From Calothrix anomala FACHB-343 (GTDB lineage Bacteria > Cyanobacteriota > Cyanobacteriia > Cyanobacteriales > Nostocaceae): 64,000 bases of DNA. A program made the translations under genes and the position numbers. Positions within the stretch are counted from its first letter, which is position 1. The number at the start of each line of letters is the position of its first letter. Shown here piece by piece: positions 18,016-25,711 of the stretch. The notes under the pieces are model-generated. The model saw nothing but the letters and a program-made list of their open reading frames with translations, was not told the DNA's origin and did no database searches. Where the stretch lies: positions 1 through 64,000 of the forward strand of contig NZ_JACJQG010000026.1 in assembly GCF_014696435.1 (NCBI RefSeq), read 5' to 3'.

Positions 18016-19036
18016 CTACCTTAATACCTTGAGCATGGTCTAACAACGGGATCGCACCTGCCACTTGTAGCGCTAAGGAAGCATTTAACGCCACAGCATC
18101 CTGCTGCGCTTGAGTTCCCTTACCTTGAAGTACCGCTTGCAAAATTTCCGCATTTTCTCGGACATTGCCACCTTTAAGAGTGCCTATTGTTGCTGGTGTT
18201 AAACCCACCTCTTCCGGGTTAATAGTAGTTAACTGTACTTCCCCATCTGATAACACGGCTAAATCGGTTACATCTCCTAATCCCGCCTCATCAAGTTTTT
18301 CCCGCCCATGTACAACAATTGCCTTTTGCTTACCTAAATTTTGTAAAGCATGGGCAACTGTTGCTAATAATTTAGGAGTAAATAACCCTACCACCTGCCC
18401 AGTCGGATTTAAAGGATTGACTAAAGGGCCGAGTAAATTAAACACAGTCCTTACCTTGAGAGTGCGGCGCAAACTCGCAACTGCTTTGAGTGCAGGGTGC
18501 CAACCAGGAGCAAACAGAAAAGTGATCCCCACTTCTTTGACTGCGGCTTGGACTTTTTCACTAGGTGCGCTGAGATTAACACCCAAAGCTTCTAAAACAT
18601 CCGCACTTCCTGTGAGACTGGATGCTGAACGATTACCATGTTTCGCTACAGGTACACCATAGGCAGCAGCCACAAAGGCAACGGCTGTAGAAATATTAAA
18701 AGTTGATGAACCATCTCCACCAGTACCACAGGTATCAATGAGGGAATAAGGTGAGGAAAGATCCCCAACTCCTTGAGTTCCTCCATTTCCGTATCCTCCC
18801 AGGGATTGAGACTGTAGCACTTGTGCCATCCCAGTCAACTCATCAGCCGAAACCCCTTTAAAGTTCAGTGCTGTTAAAATTGCTCCCGATAATTCTGGGG
18901 GAACAGATTCACTCAGCCAACCTTGCATCAATTCCGCCGATTGATTGCGGCTTAAAGATTCACCATCAATTAATTGTTGCAGCAGGAGATACCAGCTAGT
19001 TGAGATTTCTGGCGTAGAGATGGGGGAAGTTGTCAT
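17945..19036 (-). CDS. trpD: Anthranilate phosphoribosyltransferase
   Basis: A 363-residue enzyme joining anthranilate to PRPP in tryptophan synthesis. Motifs: [18 protein letters not shown] (PRPP/Mg loop), [34 protein letters not shown] and the acidic [12 protein letters not shown]. An 11-residue glycine-rich insert ([13 protein letters not shown], about 87-99) is unusual. The C-terminus [11 protein letters not shown] is typical, so the 3' overlap with the protease gene is real unless the sequence has an error. No other trp genes adjoin. Confidence 0.95.
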   Translation of the reverse strand: MTTSPISTPEISTSWYLLLQQLIDGESLSRNQSAELMQGWLSESVPPELSGAILTALNFKGVSADELTGMAQVLQSQSLGGYGNGGTQGVGDLSSPYSLIDTCGTGGDGSSTFNISTAVAFVAAAYGVPVAKHGNRSASSLTGSADVLEALGVNLSAPSEKVQAAVKEVGITFLFAPGWHPALKAVASLRRTLKVRTVFNLLGPLVNPLNPTGQVVGLFTPKLLATVAHALQNLGKQKAIVVHGREKLDEAGLGDVTDLAVLSDGEVQLTTINPEEVGLTPATIGTLKGGNVRENAEILQAVLQGKGTQAQQDAVALNASLALQVAGAIPLLDHAQGIKVAKEILNSGAPWVKLQELVRFLGN

Positions 19037-19190
19037 AGATAAGTTTTGTGTGTGCGCTAGTGTCTGGGAGTTATCCTACCGGAAAATGGAAACAGTTCGT
19101 AGTCAGGAATTTAGTCTTTATATATTTGAGGATACTGATGATAAAATGTGCATCTGTTCCCTCAATTCAAATAAAAAAATTTCTCTCCCC

Positions 19191-19257
19191 TACCCGAAAT
19201 AACGCTCGCAGGCTAGAAGCCTGGAGCTATAAGTACGAAGCCCACGAAGGTGGGCTT
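19191..19257. repeat. Two-hairpin dispersed repeat, copy A
   Basis: A roughly 67-bp element starting TACCCGAAATAACGC with two small hairpins (GCAGGCT/AGCCTG and AAGCCCAC-GAAG-GTGGGCTT). An inverted, closely similar copy lies at 42781-42847. The rest of the 19037-19339 gap has nothing recognised. Confidence 0.85.
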
Positions 19258-19339
19258 TGTAAGATTAGCCGCACCCTTCTAGGGTGACGGCGGGATTGTG
19301 GAATTGCCGAGGGTTGTAATTTGAGGAATTCAGTCCTCA

Positions 19340-20155
19340 CTACGAGGAAATTTGATAGTTAGTAATAAATAACTCTTTTCCTTTGGCAGCATTAGTCTGT
19401 TTATAATTATTCATTCCATACTGTAATTCCCACTCAAATATATTTGCCCAATTAAAATTTTCTCGGATTTGGGGGGAATTGTCGTAGGTAATTAACCATT
19501 GGTGATGGCATTGTTTTAATAATTCAGCAAATTTTTGATGTGCAAAAGAGGTATGTAAGTTACCATCTTTACCGTAGAGCTTAGATTTTGTGGCGATAAA
19601 ATAAGGTGGATCTAAAAATAAAAATACTTGCTCTCCTGGCGCATGTAATAATTCACTGTAATCTAAATTAGTTATCAAAATATCTTTTGATAAAATAGGT
19701 TCTAATTTTTCCAATCGGTCTATAGATGAATTGGTAAAACGTTTATAAAAAGCTTCTTGGGAAAATCCACCAGATTCTACAGTTCCCGAAAATGTGATTC
19801 TGTTAAGTACAAAAAAACGGACTGCTCTTTCCAAATAAGATAATTTATTGATATCTATTCTGGTCAATTCTGTAAATAGTAATTTACCATTTGTATATTC
19901 TTTTTTAATCCCACGAATTTCTGTGACTAGTTGAGATATATCAGATTGGGCAAATTTCCAAAATAGATATAATTCACGGTTTAAATCATTAATCCAAATT
20001 TTTAAATGTGGGAATTTTTGTTTTAAATAGATAAATACAGAACCACCGCCTACAAATGGTTCTCTAAATTCTGAGAAATTTTCTGGTAAGTATTCAATTA
20101 TTTGATTGATTGCTTTTGATTTACCGCCGGGATAACGGAGGGGACTTTTAAGCAT
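19340..20155 (-). CDS. Dam-type DNA adenine methyltransferase
   Basis: A 271-residue D12-class N6-adenine methyltransferase. The SAM-binding motif is REPFVGGGSVF (about 32-42), preceded by the family N-terminus LKSPLRYPGGKSKAI, and the catalytic motif is LDPPYFIATKSKLYG (about 180-194). The family methylates GATC or related sites. No restriction endonuclease gene adjoins, so it is a solitary methylase. GATC lies at the centre of every HIP1 octamer (GCGATCGC), which is frequent in this window, so it may mark these sites; specificity is inferred only from family. Confidence 0.88.
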   Translation of the reverse strand: MLKSPLRYPGGKSKAINQIIEYLPENFSEFREPFVGGGSVFIYLKQKFPHLKIWINDLNRELYLFWKFAQSDISQLVTEIRGIKKEYTNGKLLFTELTRIDINKLSYLERAVRFFVLNRITFSGTVESGGFSQEAFYKRFTNSSIDRLEKLEPILSKDILITNLDYSELLHAPGEQVFLFLDPPYFIATKSKLYGKDGNLHTSFAHQKFAELLKQCHHQWLITYDNSPQIRENFNWANIFEWELQYGMNNYKQTNAAKGKELFITNYQISS

Positions 20156-20310
20156 GATTTTCTGGCGATCGCAAAAATCTTATTGTAAGTATAAAAATAC
20201 TCATGCATCCAGTAAACCATAAAAACGACTGATGCAAAATCTCTATGGGTGAGTGCAAATTACATTTATGCTACCTTTGTCAAGAAAATGTTGCATTTCG
20301 ATAAAAATCT

Positions 20311-20326
20311 GTTACATTACTTTACA
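20311..20326 (+). promoter_or_regulatory. HLR1 box (RpaB-binding type) upstream of hli
   Basis: GTTACATTACTTTACA matches the cyanobacterial high-light regulatory consensus of two (G/T)TTACA-type half-sites separated by four bases. It lies 44 bases upstream of the hli start, as in other high-light-inducible genes, where RpaB binds it. A third TTACA follows at 20332. Confidence 0.75.
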
Positions 20327-20369
20327 GGCAGTTACAACTGTCATCACATAAAAGCTCGGAGTGTTATTT

Positions 20370-20549
20370 ATGGCAGACACGAAGAATCCTACAACTACAG
20401 TTTCTGAAGATCCTAACGCTTTACGCTGGGGCTTCACTCCTCAGAGCGAAAACTGGAACGGTCGTTTTGCAATGATTGGTTTTATAGCGGCGATTCTAGT
20501 GGAAGTTTTTTCGGGACAAGGAGTTTTACACTTCTGGGGTATCCTCTAG
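20370..20549 (+). CDS. High light-inducible protein (one-helix chlorophyll-binding protein)
   Basis: A 59-residue single-span thylakoid protein. The chlorophyll a/b-binding motif is [18 protein letters not shown] (ExxNxRxAM), followed by [16 protein letters not shown]. Hlips bind chlorophyll and carotenoid, and protect or assist photosystem assembly under excess light. ATG 20370 was chosen over the in-frame GTG at 20361. The upstream HLR1 box predicts control by RpaB. Two hairpins downstream separate it from the convergent cluster. Confidence 0.95.
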   Translation: MADTKNPTTTVSEDPNALRWGFTPQSENWNGRFAMIGFIAAILVEVFSGQGVLHFWGIL

Positions 20550-20680
20550 ATTCAGCTAGGCTTGATGTTTTGGGAAGACTGCGATGTGTAGAGTCGTCTA
20601 GCTTCTTTTGACATCAAAACTCATTCGGACTGCGATCGCAGTTGCAATACATTTAGATAAATATCATTCTTTCGATAGTT

Positions 20681-20751
20681 GTAAAAAATGCAAGCTTATG
20701 CATTTTTTACTTAAAGGCAAAGCTGAACATTAATTGTTCAGCTTTGCCTTT
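20681..20751. terminator. Two adjacent terminator hairpins between hli and the Zorya-like cluster
   Basis: GTAAAAAATGCA (20681-20692) pairs with TGCATTTTTTAC (20699-20710). AAAGGCAAAGCTGAACA (20713-20729) pairs perfectly over 17 bp with 20735-20751. They lie between convergent genes; the second can end the long minus-strand cluster and the first the hli transcript. Confidence 0.85.
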
Positions 20752-20764
20752 CTTATATTTAGAT

Positions 20765-22174
20765 TCAGTTTGTTAAAAAACCAATCTTGTTACAGTAGAC
20801 TCTAGCTTCGCGTTCCAAGCTTTCAATCTCATTTTGCCACCATCTAAGATTTTCTTGACGTTGTTGCAATTTATCTGCTTTAGGGTTTGGGTAAGGTTTA
20901 GTACCAGGGTTTGGGTTGATTCCCTTCCTTGCTAGCCATTGACGGCAAAAGAATTGCCAAAGAAATACATGATCGTGTCTATCGCCACCTAAACAACGAA
21001 TCCGTTTCACTGAAAGTCTAGATTCACCAAAAAGAATTTGCTGATTTCTGGAATTGTTAGGAAGCAGGCGTGTCTCACTACCTCGTCCACGAAAAAACTC
21101 GACTACGAACCACTCACCAAAATCAAATATACATACCTCTGTGGAGTCGCTACCATCATCTTCTAATAGATCAGCATCTCCTTTAATTTGTGTCCCTATA
21201 GCAAGTTGTGATGTTTTGGGTAGCAGGATGCGAAGCCTTTCAAAACGGTTACTGTAATTAGCCCAGAATTCCCTGCGACTTTGTAACCGATCTGACTCGA
21301 ACTGTTGTATGTGAAGTCTGTTCAATATTACATCTACTAACTTTTGGAAATCACCATAATTAATCCCCCCAATCCACTCTCTAAGTCGCTTCCTTGCTGG
21401 CTCAGAAAGCTGATACCATCTATCAGCATTTCGATAATGTTGTCGCAACCATTCAACTAGCGGTGGGTTATTACTTGCTACATGATTGGTAACATTGTTT
21501 AGTAAATGATCAACTGCTTTTAACTGCTGCTTATCCGACATCTCATCTAAACATCTTAATAGCCATTTAACCTGCTGCTGGGTTGGAGAAATTATTTTAG
21601 AGAAATAGGGACTAATATCCTCTAAAAAATGGCTAAATAATGGCAGCCAAATAGGTAAATTATTTTGGATTAAGTTTAGCAATTGAGTGCGATTTACATT
21701 TTGTTCACAAGCGATTTTTGCTAATTTACTACCAGGTTGTTTACTGCGTAGTGCCTGAATAATTTTAACCGATAGCAGTTGGCTAACTGAGTGATAATTA
21801 GCAAAGACATCAAAAGATTCAGCTAGAGATTGTGCGAAATTCTGTTCTGGCTGAAAACTATAATAAATAGCGATACGCCAAAGCAAATGATGTTGCAACC
21901 ATGAGTGAGAAATTGCTATCTTCCAAATAGCTGCTGATGTTTTTCTGGAACGGCCAATATTTTGCTTATCCCATTGTGCTTTGCTATGGATGCAGTAAAC
22001 CCATTCTAACTTACTTACTTTATCAGCTTTACCCTGTTCAATTGCTGCCAATACTTGATCAACAGTTGGTATAGATATTGTTGTATTTGGTAAAGTGCTT
22101 GCAAGTTGAATAAGTTTATTAGGACTAAATTTGGGAGTTTCAGTTTGGGGAGGAACAGAGAACTGAAAATTCAA
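20765..22174 (-). CDS. EH-signature-like protein (ZorC-like)
   Basis: A 469-residue soluble protein. The C-terminal part resembles the EH-signature domain of ZorC: FWANYSNRFERLRILLP, then CIFDFGEWFVVEFFRG with Glu359, LSVKRIRCLGG and DRHDHVFLWQFFCRQWL with His402, in the expected order. The N-terminal 300 residues are mostly helical, and the C-terminus is a charged helix. In Zorya type I, ZorC is a cytoplasmic DNA-associated partner of the ZorAB motor. The gene starts 13 bases after the ZorB-like stop and is last in the cluster. The assignment rests on motif order, not on a search. Confidence 0.65.
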   Translation of the reverse strand: MNFQFSVPPQTETPKFSPNKLIQLASTLPNTTISIPTVDQVLAAIEQGKADKVSKLEWVYCIHSKAQWDKQNIGRSRKTSAAIWKIAISHSWLQHHLLWRIAIYYSFQPEQNFAQSLAESFDVFANYHSVSQLLSVKIIQALRSKQPGSKLAKIACEQNVNRTQLLNLIQNNLPIWLPLFSHFLEDISPYFSKIISPTQQQVKWLLRCLDEMSDKQQLKAVDHLLNNVTNHVASNNPPLVEWLRQHYRNADRWYQLSEPARKRLREWIGGINYGDFQKLVDVILNRLHIQQFESDRLQSRREFWANYSNRFERLRILLPKTSQLAIGTQIKGDADLLEDDGSDSTEVCIFDFGEWFVVEFFRGRGSETRLLPNNSRNQQILFGESRLSVKRIRCLGGDRHDHVFLWQFFCRQWLARKGINPNPGTKPYPNPKADKLQQRQENLRWWQNEIESLEREARVYCNKIGFLTN

Positions 22175-22187
22175 GATTATTACTCCG

Positions 22188-22838
22188 TTAATGAGAAGTT
22201 TTGGTGATATCTGGCTTTAACTCATCACTGCGAAACTGAAAGCGGAAAACCACTTTGCGATCGCCTGGGTTATCAAGTGTCTGGTCAGCTTCAATTTCTC
22301 CACGACCTGCTGCCAAAATTTTTTGATTTAAAGGTGATTTAGTTGGAAAATCAATGTCATAAAAAATGTATTTATAAACTGATGAAGACCTCATTACACT
22401 TAATTGTAAATTGGTTTTGTCATCGCCTTCTGAGCTAGTGTGACCTTCTATCACTACGCGGCTAATTTCCTTATCAAATTCTCGCTTTGAAAAAATTACC
22501 CCACTGTAAACAGGGATAAATCGGCGTAGGAAAGCTTTACCTTCTGGTTTAAGTTCAGCGCTTCCTTTAGCAAATAAAATTGATTCTTCGATACTTACAT
22601 CTCCAGTGTCCGGGTTAACTTTGACATTGATATTATTGCTTTTCATCTGTTGCATAACGTTTTCAATTACATCATTTTTTGGAGCGCCTCTTTCTGCAAG
22701 CTGAAGTAAGACGGTGATGAATAATAGAGCAAAAAACATCAGCAATCCAGACATTAAATCGCCAATAGACAGATAGATACTAGAGTCTTCATCTTCTGTA
22801 ATTTCTGCGTCAATTTCGCCTCTGATAAAATCATCCAT
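22188..22838 (-). CDS. MotB/OmpA-like peptidoglycan-binding protein (ZorB-like)
   Basis: A 216-residue membrane protein. An acidic leader precedes one transmembrane helix (about 24-45) with the ion-carrying Asp27 in SIGDLMSGLLMFFALLF. This is followed by an OmpA-type domain: ESILFAKGSAELKPEG, VVIEGHTSSEGDDKTNLQLS and MRSSSVYKYI, the peptidoglycan-anchoring pattern. Its make-up equals that of MotB, ExbD-like stators and ZorB. ATG 22838 overlaps the ZorA-like stop by eight bases (ATGGATGA), implying translational coupling and a stoichiometric complex. Upstream in-frame ATGs (22871, 22862, 22856) are possible but add a Met/Ile-rich leader. Confidence 0.85.
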   Translation of the reverse strand: MDDFIRGEIDAEITEDEDSSIYLSIGDLMSGLLMFFALLFITVLLQLAERGAPKNDVIENVMQQMKSNNINVKVNPDTGDVSIEESILFAKGSAELKPEGKAFLRRFIPVYSGVIFSKREFDKEISRVVIEGHTSSEGDDKTNLQLSVMRSSSVYKYIFYDIDFPTKSPLNQKILAAGRGEIEADQTLDNPGDRKVVFRFQFRSDELKPDITKTSH

Positions 22839-25032
22839 GATGATTTCTCCCATTACCATTATCATTGGCATCTAGCAGTACACTTGCTGTGTGAAGTACT
22901 CTATCGCAAACTTTAGTCATAGCCTCATCAGCTTTTTGAAAAAAGCTTTCTTGTAAATCAACAGTTTGTTTCATAGAGTTCTCTAGGTGATCGCGCCAAG
23001 ACTCAAGGCTATGGTCAAATTTATCATTCAAATTCTTGTATGAATTGTCTACAATTTGCACTTGTTGACCAATACCAATGGCAAGTTTTTCTAGTTGTAT
23101 GAGTCTTTGTGCATCATGTAATCCAGCCGCACTCACTAATTTATGGATTTGTTCGACAGACATCTGAATTTTATTCATACTCCTGTCTACTTCTTCAGTT
23201 AATTTAATTCGCCTTTCAGCTTCTTCTTTGAAAACGCGATCCAAATTCGTCACTACGCTAGTTAATCCATCCCGATGTTCGCCTAGTGTCCCCTCTAATA
23301 GGTTATTTTGTTGTCTAAAGAATTCTTGGAGATTTCCTTGATATTCTTCCCGAAATTTTGTTAAATCATGCTCTACTGTTTCGCGAGTAGCAGTCAAGGT
23401 TCTATCAATATTTCCTAAAGCTTCTAAGAGATTATTTCTCGCATCATTCATCAAGTTAGATGCATCATCTCCCACTTTTTTGAGATTATTAGTTTGCTTT
23501 GTAAATGCTGTATTGGCTTCAGAGAGAATTTCACTAATTCTCGCCTGAGTATCTTGCAGCATTTCTGATTCTACTTTTGCACGGTTTTCTAGCGCTGTCT
23601 CAAGTTCCTCTCGAATTCCTTTGAAGGTAGCAGCAGCTTGTTGTGCGCTGGTTTCAAAAGCGCTTCGCTGGGCTGTCATTCCTTGGATACTTTCTTGTAC
23701 AGATCGATTAATTTCCTGAGATGTTAGTTGTAAAACATCGATTGTATCTGTTTTTAATCTACTGAAAGTTGTTTCCAAATTGTTAGCAAATGTGTGCAAC
23801 ATATCTGTTTCTACTGCTGCACGTTTTTCTAGTGCTATCTCAAGTTCCTGGCGAATTCCCTTGAAGGTAGCAGCAGCTTGTTGTGCGCTGGTTTCAAAAG
23901 CACTGCGCTGGGCTGTCATTCCTTGGATACTTTCCTGTACAGCTTGATTAATTTCCTGAGATGTGAGTTGCAAAACATCTTTTGTATCTGTTTGGAATTG
24001 AGTTAAAGTTTCTCCTAAATTGTTAGCAAAACCTTCAAGCTTTACTAAAGTATCTTGTTGAAAGTCTTGCATTTTCTGGATAGAATTTGCCAAACTTTGA
24101 GAAATACCACCCAGTTCCTTATGCAGAGTTAGCACTGCATTAGAAGCTTGCTGAGTTAATTCAGCACTTTTATCTAGTCGAACTGCAATTGGTTCAATTA
24201 CCTGAATTCGCAAATTTTTGATCAGTTCTTCTAAAACTTTTTCTCCTGGATTTTGTTGAAGTTCTCGAAGTTGTCTTTGCTCTGTAAAAATTGCTTTCAT
24301 TCCTGGTAGAATTAGAGTTAGCATTTGCTGTCCGACCGCTTGACCGATGGCTTCAGCACTCAGATGGTTTAGCCCTGTGAATGTATCTGCTACACGACTC
24401 AGAATTTGAACTACTTCAGCATTAGCATTATCTGTTGTTGGTAAAGTTGCAATCTTTTCTAGTCTTTCACGTAAACTATCACGTCGTTTCTGTTTTAGCG
24501 AATCACTGATAAACAAAACTAAAGTGAACAAGCTACCAGAACCTAAGCCCATTAAGGAAGTAGAAAATGCTGTTTTCATTCCTTCTAGTAAACCAGTACT
24601 AGCTTCCATTAGTTCGCTAGAGTTATTTATGGAAGATAGATTGATACCTTGTAATCCGTCTTGAATACCGTAAAATGTTCCCAACACACCAATAGCAGTA
24701 CACAAAGTAGTCACAAAACGTAGGGAACTACGAGGTATTGGACGAGATAAAACAGAGGGGTACTTTATTAGTAAAAATTTATCATCCGGTTTCTTGAAAT
24801 CACCTTTAGTATCTGTTTGTAGATACCTGTCTTTCCATCTGCGAACATTGGAATTTTCTTGCAACCGACTATTTTTTGGATTTTCTAAAGATTTAATTGC
24901 AGCTTGAGTTTTACTACAATACTGCCATACTGTGTAAAACTCTACAATTACTGCAACTATTAGCACAAAAGCAGTAGCCCAATGAAAAGGCCCGTTATCC
25001 CAAATAATGTCCCAAATTTTTGCTATTCCCAC
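22831..25032 (-). CDS. MotA/TolQ/ExbB-type channel protein with long coiled-coil tail (ZorA-like)
   Basis: A 733-residue protein. Transmembrane helices are predicted near 17-38, 107-124 and 157-178; the last two carry the proton-channel signature TAIGVLGTFYGIQDGL and GMKTAFSTSLMGLGSGSLFT. Residues about 180-700 are a long helical, coiled-coil tail without Pro, containing two 80-residue repeats (335-414 and 415-494). A MotA/ExbB-type core plus a long cytoplasmic tail is the defining form of ZorA, whose tail is thought to pass the phage signal inward. A single channel gene next to a ZorB-like gene argues against flagella. The start is ATG 25032, 16 bases after the preceding gene. Confidence 0.85.
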   Translation of the reverse strand: MGIAKIWDIIWDNGPFHWATAFVLIVAVIVEFYTVWQYCSKTQAAIKSLENPKNSRLQENSNVRRWKDRYLQTDTKGDFKKPDDKFLLIKYPSVLSRPIPRSSLRFVTTLCTAIGVLGTFYGIQDGLQGINLSSINNSSELMEASTGLLEGMKTAFSTSLMGLGSGSLFTLVLFISDSLKQKRRDSLRERLEKIATLPTTDNANAEVVQILSRVADTFTGLNHLSAEAIGQAVGQQMLTLILPGMKAIFTEQRQLRELQQNPGEKVLEELIKNLRIQVIEPIAVRLDKSAELTQQASNAVLTLHKELGGISQSLANSIQKMQDFQQDTLVKLEGFANNLGETLTQFQTDTKDVLQLTSQEINQAVQESIQGMTAQRSAFETSAQQAAATFKGIRQELEIALEKRAAVETDMLHTFANNLETTFSRLKTDTIDVLQLTSQEINRSVQESIQGMTAQRSAFETSAQQAAATFKGIREELETALENRAKVESEMLQDTQARISEILSEANTAFTKQTNNLKKVGDDASNLMNDARNNLLEALGNIDRTLTATRETVEHDLTKFREEYQGNLQEFFRQQNNLLEGTLGEHRDGLTSVVTNLDRVFKEEAERRIKLTEEVDRSMNKIQMSVEQIHKLVSAAGLHDAQRLIQLEKLAIGIGQQVQIVDNSYKNLNDKFDHSLESWRDHLENSMKQTVDLQESFFQKADEAMTKVCDRVLHTASVLLDANDNGNGRNHHG
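23551..24030. repeat. 240-bp tandem duplication in the ZorA-like tail
   Basis: Two adjacent 240-bp units (24030-23791 and 23790-23551) are highly similar. Each encodes 80 residues beginning FANNL and containing DVLQLTSQEIN and ESIQGMTAQRSAFETSAQQA, so the tail grew by one in-frame duplication without changing helical phase breaks. Confidence 0.9.
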
Positions 25033-25048
25033 AACAACACCCCTGTTT

Positions 25049-25393
25049 TTATTGCTTCTTAAATTGCGCTAATTCTTGAGAAGAAAGAACATCTTCTGCT
25101 ACCCGTACAGGAAGATGTTCTGCATACTGACGGTTGTTTATATGTTCGCGGAGATATAAGCTATAAAGACGCTCACCTTCTACATTTTTGTCTTCTATTA
25201 AATAAACCTGTTTTGGTGCATAGCTTCGCAACAAACGCACTTGTAAACAGGTTTTTAAATCTCGTGATGAGGTTGATAGAGGCGAATCTTCGCCAAATAA
25301 TTCACAAGCCACTTTCCAAGCGTGATTAACCGCGACAATCTCCCTCACCATCTGCTCAACAGAGGGATTCCATGCATCAGTATTTTCATGCAT
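25049..25393 (-). CDS. Small hypothetical protein of the Zorya-like cluster
   Basis: A 114-residue soluble protein with no recognised domain. It begins MHENTDAWNPSVEQMV and reads as a mixed alpha/beta fold (KTCLQVRLLRSYAPKQVYLI, ERLYSLYLREHIN). It lies 16 bases upstream of the ZorA-like gene on the same strand, so it is probably translated with it. There is no signal or membrane segment. It may be an accessory or sensor subunit; nothing in the sequence proves this. A 318-bp gap precedes it, where a second promoter of the cluster could lie. Confidence 0.75.
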   Translation of the reverse strand: MHENTDAWNPSVEQMVREIVAVNHAWKVACELFGEDSPLSTSSRDLKTCLQVRLLRSYAPKQVYLIEDKNVEGERLYSLYLREHINNRQYAEHLPVRVAEDVLSSQELAQFKKQ

Positions 25394-25570
25394 AATTGCA
25401 GTTTTATTATTTACCTATTTTTCTACATACTTATTATTCCCAAATCTAAAGAATAATTTAATTTTTTCTCAAAATATCGTTTTATTGAACGTAAAATAGG
25501 ACTCAGGATCTGATCTCAATATGCTGTGTAGATTGGGCTTACTGTGTGAAAACCCAACAAACCCCCAAAA

Positions 25571-25600
25571 TGTTGGGTTTCGTTCCTCAACCCAACCTAC
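25571..25600. repeat. Dispersed 30-bp repeat (copy A)
   Basis: A 30-bp sequence starting TGTTGGGTTTCGTTCC is found exactly, in inverse orientation, at 53227-53256. A nearby AACCCAACAA at 25551-25560 can pair with TGTTGGGTT to form a hairpin. The rest of the 25394-25711 gap is AT-rich and otherwise unremarkable. Confidence 0.85.
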
Positions 25601-25711
25601 TATTATCCTTAATTGAACCGTATTGGAGCTTGTGGAACAGCCTACGAAAAACCTAACTCTCTATGGCGTGTTCAGGAATTAGCGGTAAATTTAGGCGAAA
25701 ATAAGCACAAA

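Noticed and set aside
18165-18662. 165-codon plus-strand open frame inside trpD
   Set aside because: It mirrors the trpD codons on the opposite strand; trpD is certain and the shadow has no domain.
22188-25032. Reading the channel pair as flagellar MotAB or as ExbBD/TolQR
   Set aside because: There are no flagellar genes, TonB or Tol partners nearby; the long coiled-coil tail and the EH-like third gene fit ZorABC better. A search is still needed to settle it.
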